Source of the DNA: Echinococcus granulosus
Lineage: Eukaryota; Platyhelminthes; Cestoda; Cyclophyllidea; Taeniidae
NCBI RefSeq assembly: GCF_000524195.1
Contig: NW_020170382.1
Location: 2,902,771-2,966,770, forward strand
Length of the DNA: 64,000 nt
Reading direction: 5' to 3'
Shown: one piece after another, positions 63,497-64,000 of the stretch
How the letters are laid out: every line of letters starts with the position of its first letter
How positions within the stretch are numbered: position 1 is the first letter of the stretch
The notes under the pieces: model-generated
Database searches by the model: none
What the model saw: only the letters and a program-made list of their open reading frames with translations
What the model was told of the DNA's origin: nothing
Position numbers and translations under genes: made by a program

Positions 63497-64000
63497 CTGA
63501 AGCCTATGGTTGAGACGGAACTATCTCATCAACGCATTCATCACTCTTTTACTCTTCCCATGATAGATTCAGCGACATATGGATTGCTTAAATGCAGCTA
63601 CGCTGACCACTCGAGTAAACGTTCGTTAATAAACAGTGAGCATCTGAATAGTGTTTAAAAAGAAGCTTTCAAGGGACTGAGAAAGTTCCTACTTCTTAAA
63701 CTACGAGGGCATTTCAAACTAGAACTTTTAACCTAATAGGTGTAAAAAGGGACGCTGCCATGGCGGTGATGCAGATATCAGCACGCGACAACGGTGGCCT
63801 GTCAATTGTAGTCTGCGCGAATGTTGTGAGTCGCTCCAGACAGAAGACGACAGTAGTAATGCGTGCATGGAGCAGCATGTGATACATTCACTCGATAATG
63901 GTGTAAACCCCATCGATATTTACAAGAGACTTTAAGCATCTTACGACGATAAGGCGCTCAATTGGGGCAAGACATTTAAGCGGTCGGAGGTTTATCGATG
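63497..64000. other. Sequence upstream of the first recognised TBC1D10 exon
   Basis: A minus-strand frame at 63,728-63,913 starts at ATG. It contains a donor-like TTAG/GTTAAA leaving one base, which fits the phase needed by the exon starting at 63,496. The peptide does not resemble the expected start of the TBC domain, so the link is unproven. Confidence 0.3.

Noticed and set aside
1..64000. tRNA, rRNA, CRISPR arrays, operons or ribosome binding sites
   Set aside because: None seen; the window is a spliceosomal animal genome and no cloverleaf or array pattern was noticed.

Overview
This is eukaryotic, animal-type DNA, AT-rich outside the exons and intron-bearing. The best fit is a parasitic flatworm (Platyhelminthes). 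Three conserved metazoan genes can be rebuilt exon by exon. Their 5' introns are extremely short (28-36 bp) and their 3' introns are long (up to about 4.3 kb), with GT/AG borders, higher-GC exons and AT-rich non-coding DNA. That intron pattern is known from flatworms; the species cannot be fixed from the window. There is one 100-base assembly gap (N) at 46,563-46,662.

Layout. Positions 1 to about 22.7 kb are gene-poor and AT-rich. They hold one candidate 63-codon gene (minus, 5.4 kb), copies of a short dispersed repeat, one copy of a promoter-bearing LTR-like repeat (10.8 kb) and a decayed coding-like island (20.4-21.9 kb). At 22.8-26.9 kb two minus-strand, apparently intronless genes encode proteins with a basic N-terminus and a very acidic tail; they look like diverged paralogues. 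At 27.9-37.6 kb lies a 15-exon minus-strand gene for WDR75/UTP17, a WD40 protein of the small-subunit processome; only its start codon is unplaced. At 37.6-43.5 kb is an intergenic stretch with a GC-rich, cysteine/glycine/tyrosine-rich exon on the plus strand (39.5 kb), coding-like debris (42.2-42.6 kb) and the second LTR-like copy (42.9 kb). At 43.49-50.48 kb is a complete seven-exon plus-strand gene for RABGEF1/Rabex-5, the Rab5 exchange factor. At 55.28-63.50 kb is a minus-strand TBC1D10-type Rab GAP whose 5' end runs out of what can be resolved.

Working together. RABGEF1 (activates Rab5-class GTPases) and TBC1D10 (switches Rab GTPases off) lie tail to tail, about 4.8 kb apart. Both keep their key catalytic residues. 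WDR75 acts separately, in nucleolar pre-rRNA production. Gene names come from remembered family sequence patterns and from splice phases that agree across every modelled exon junction; no database search was possible.
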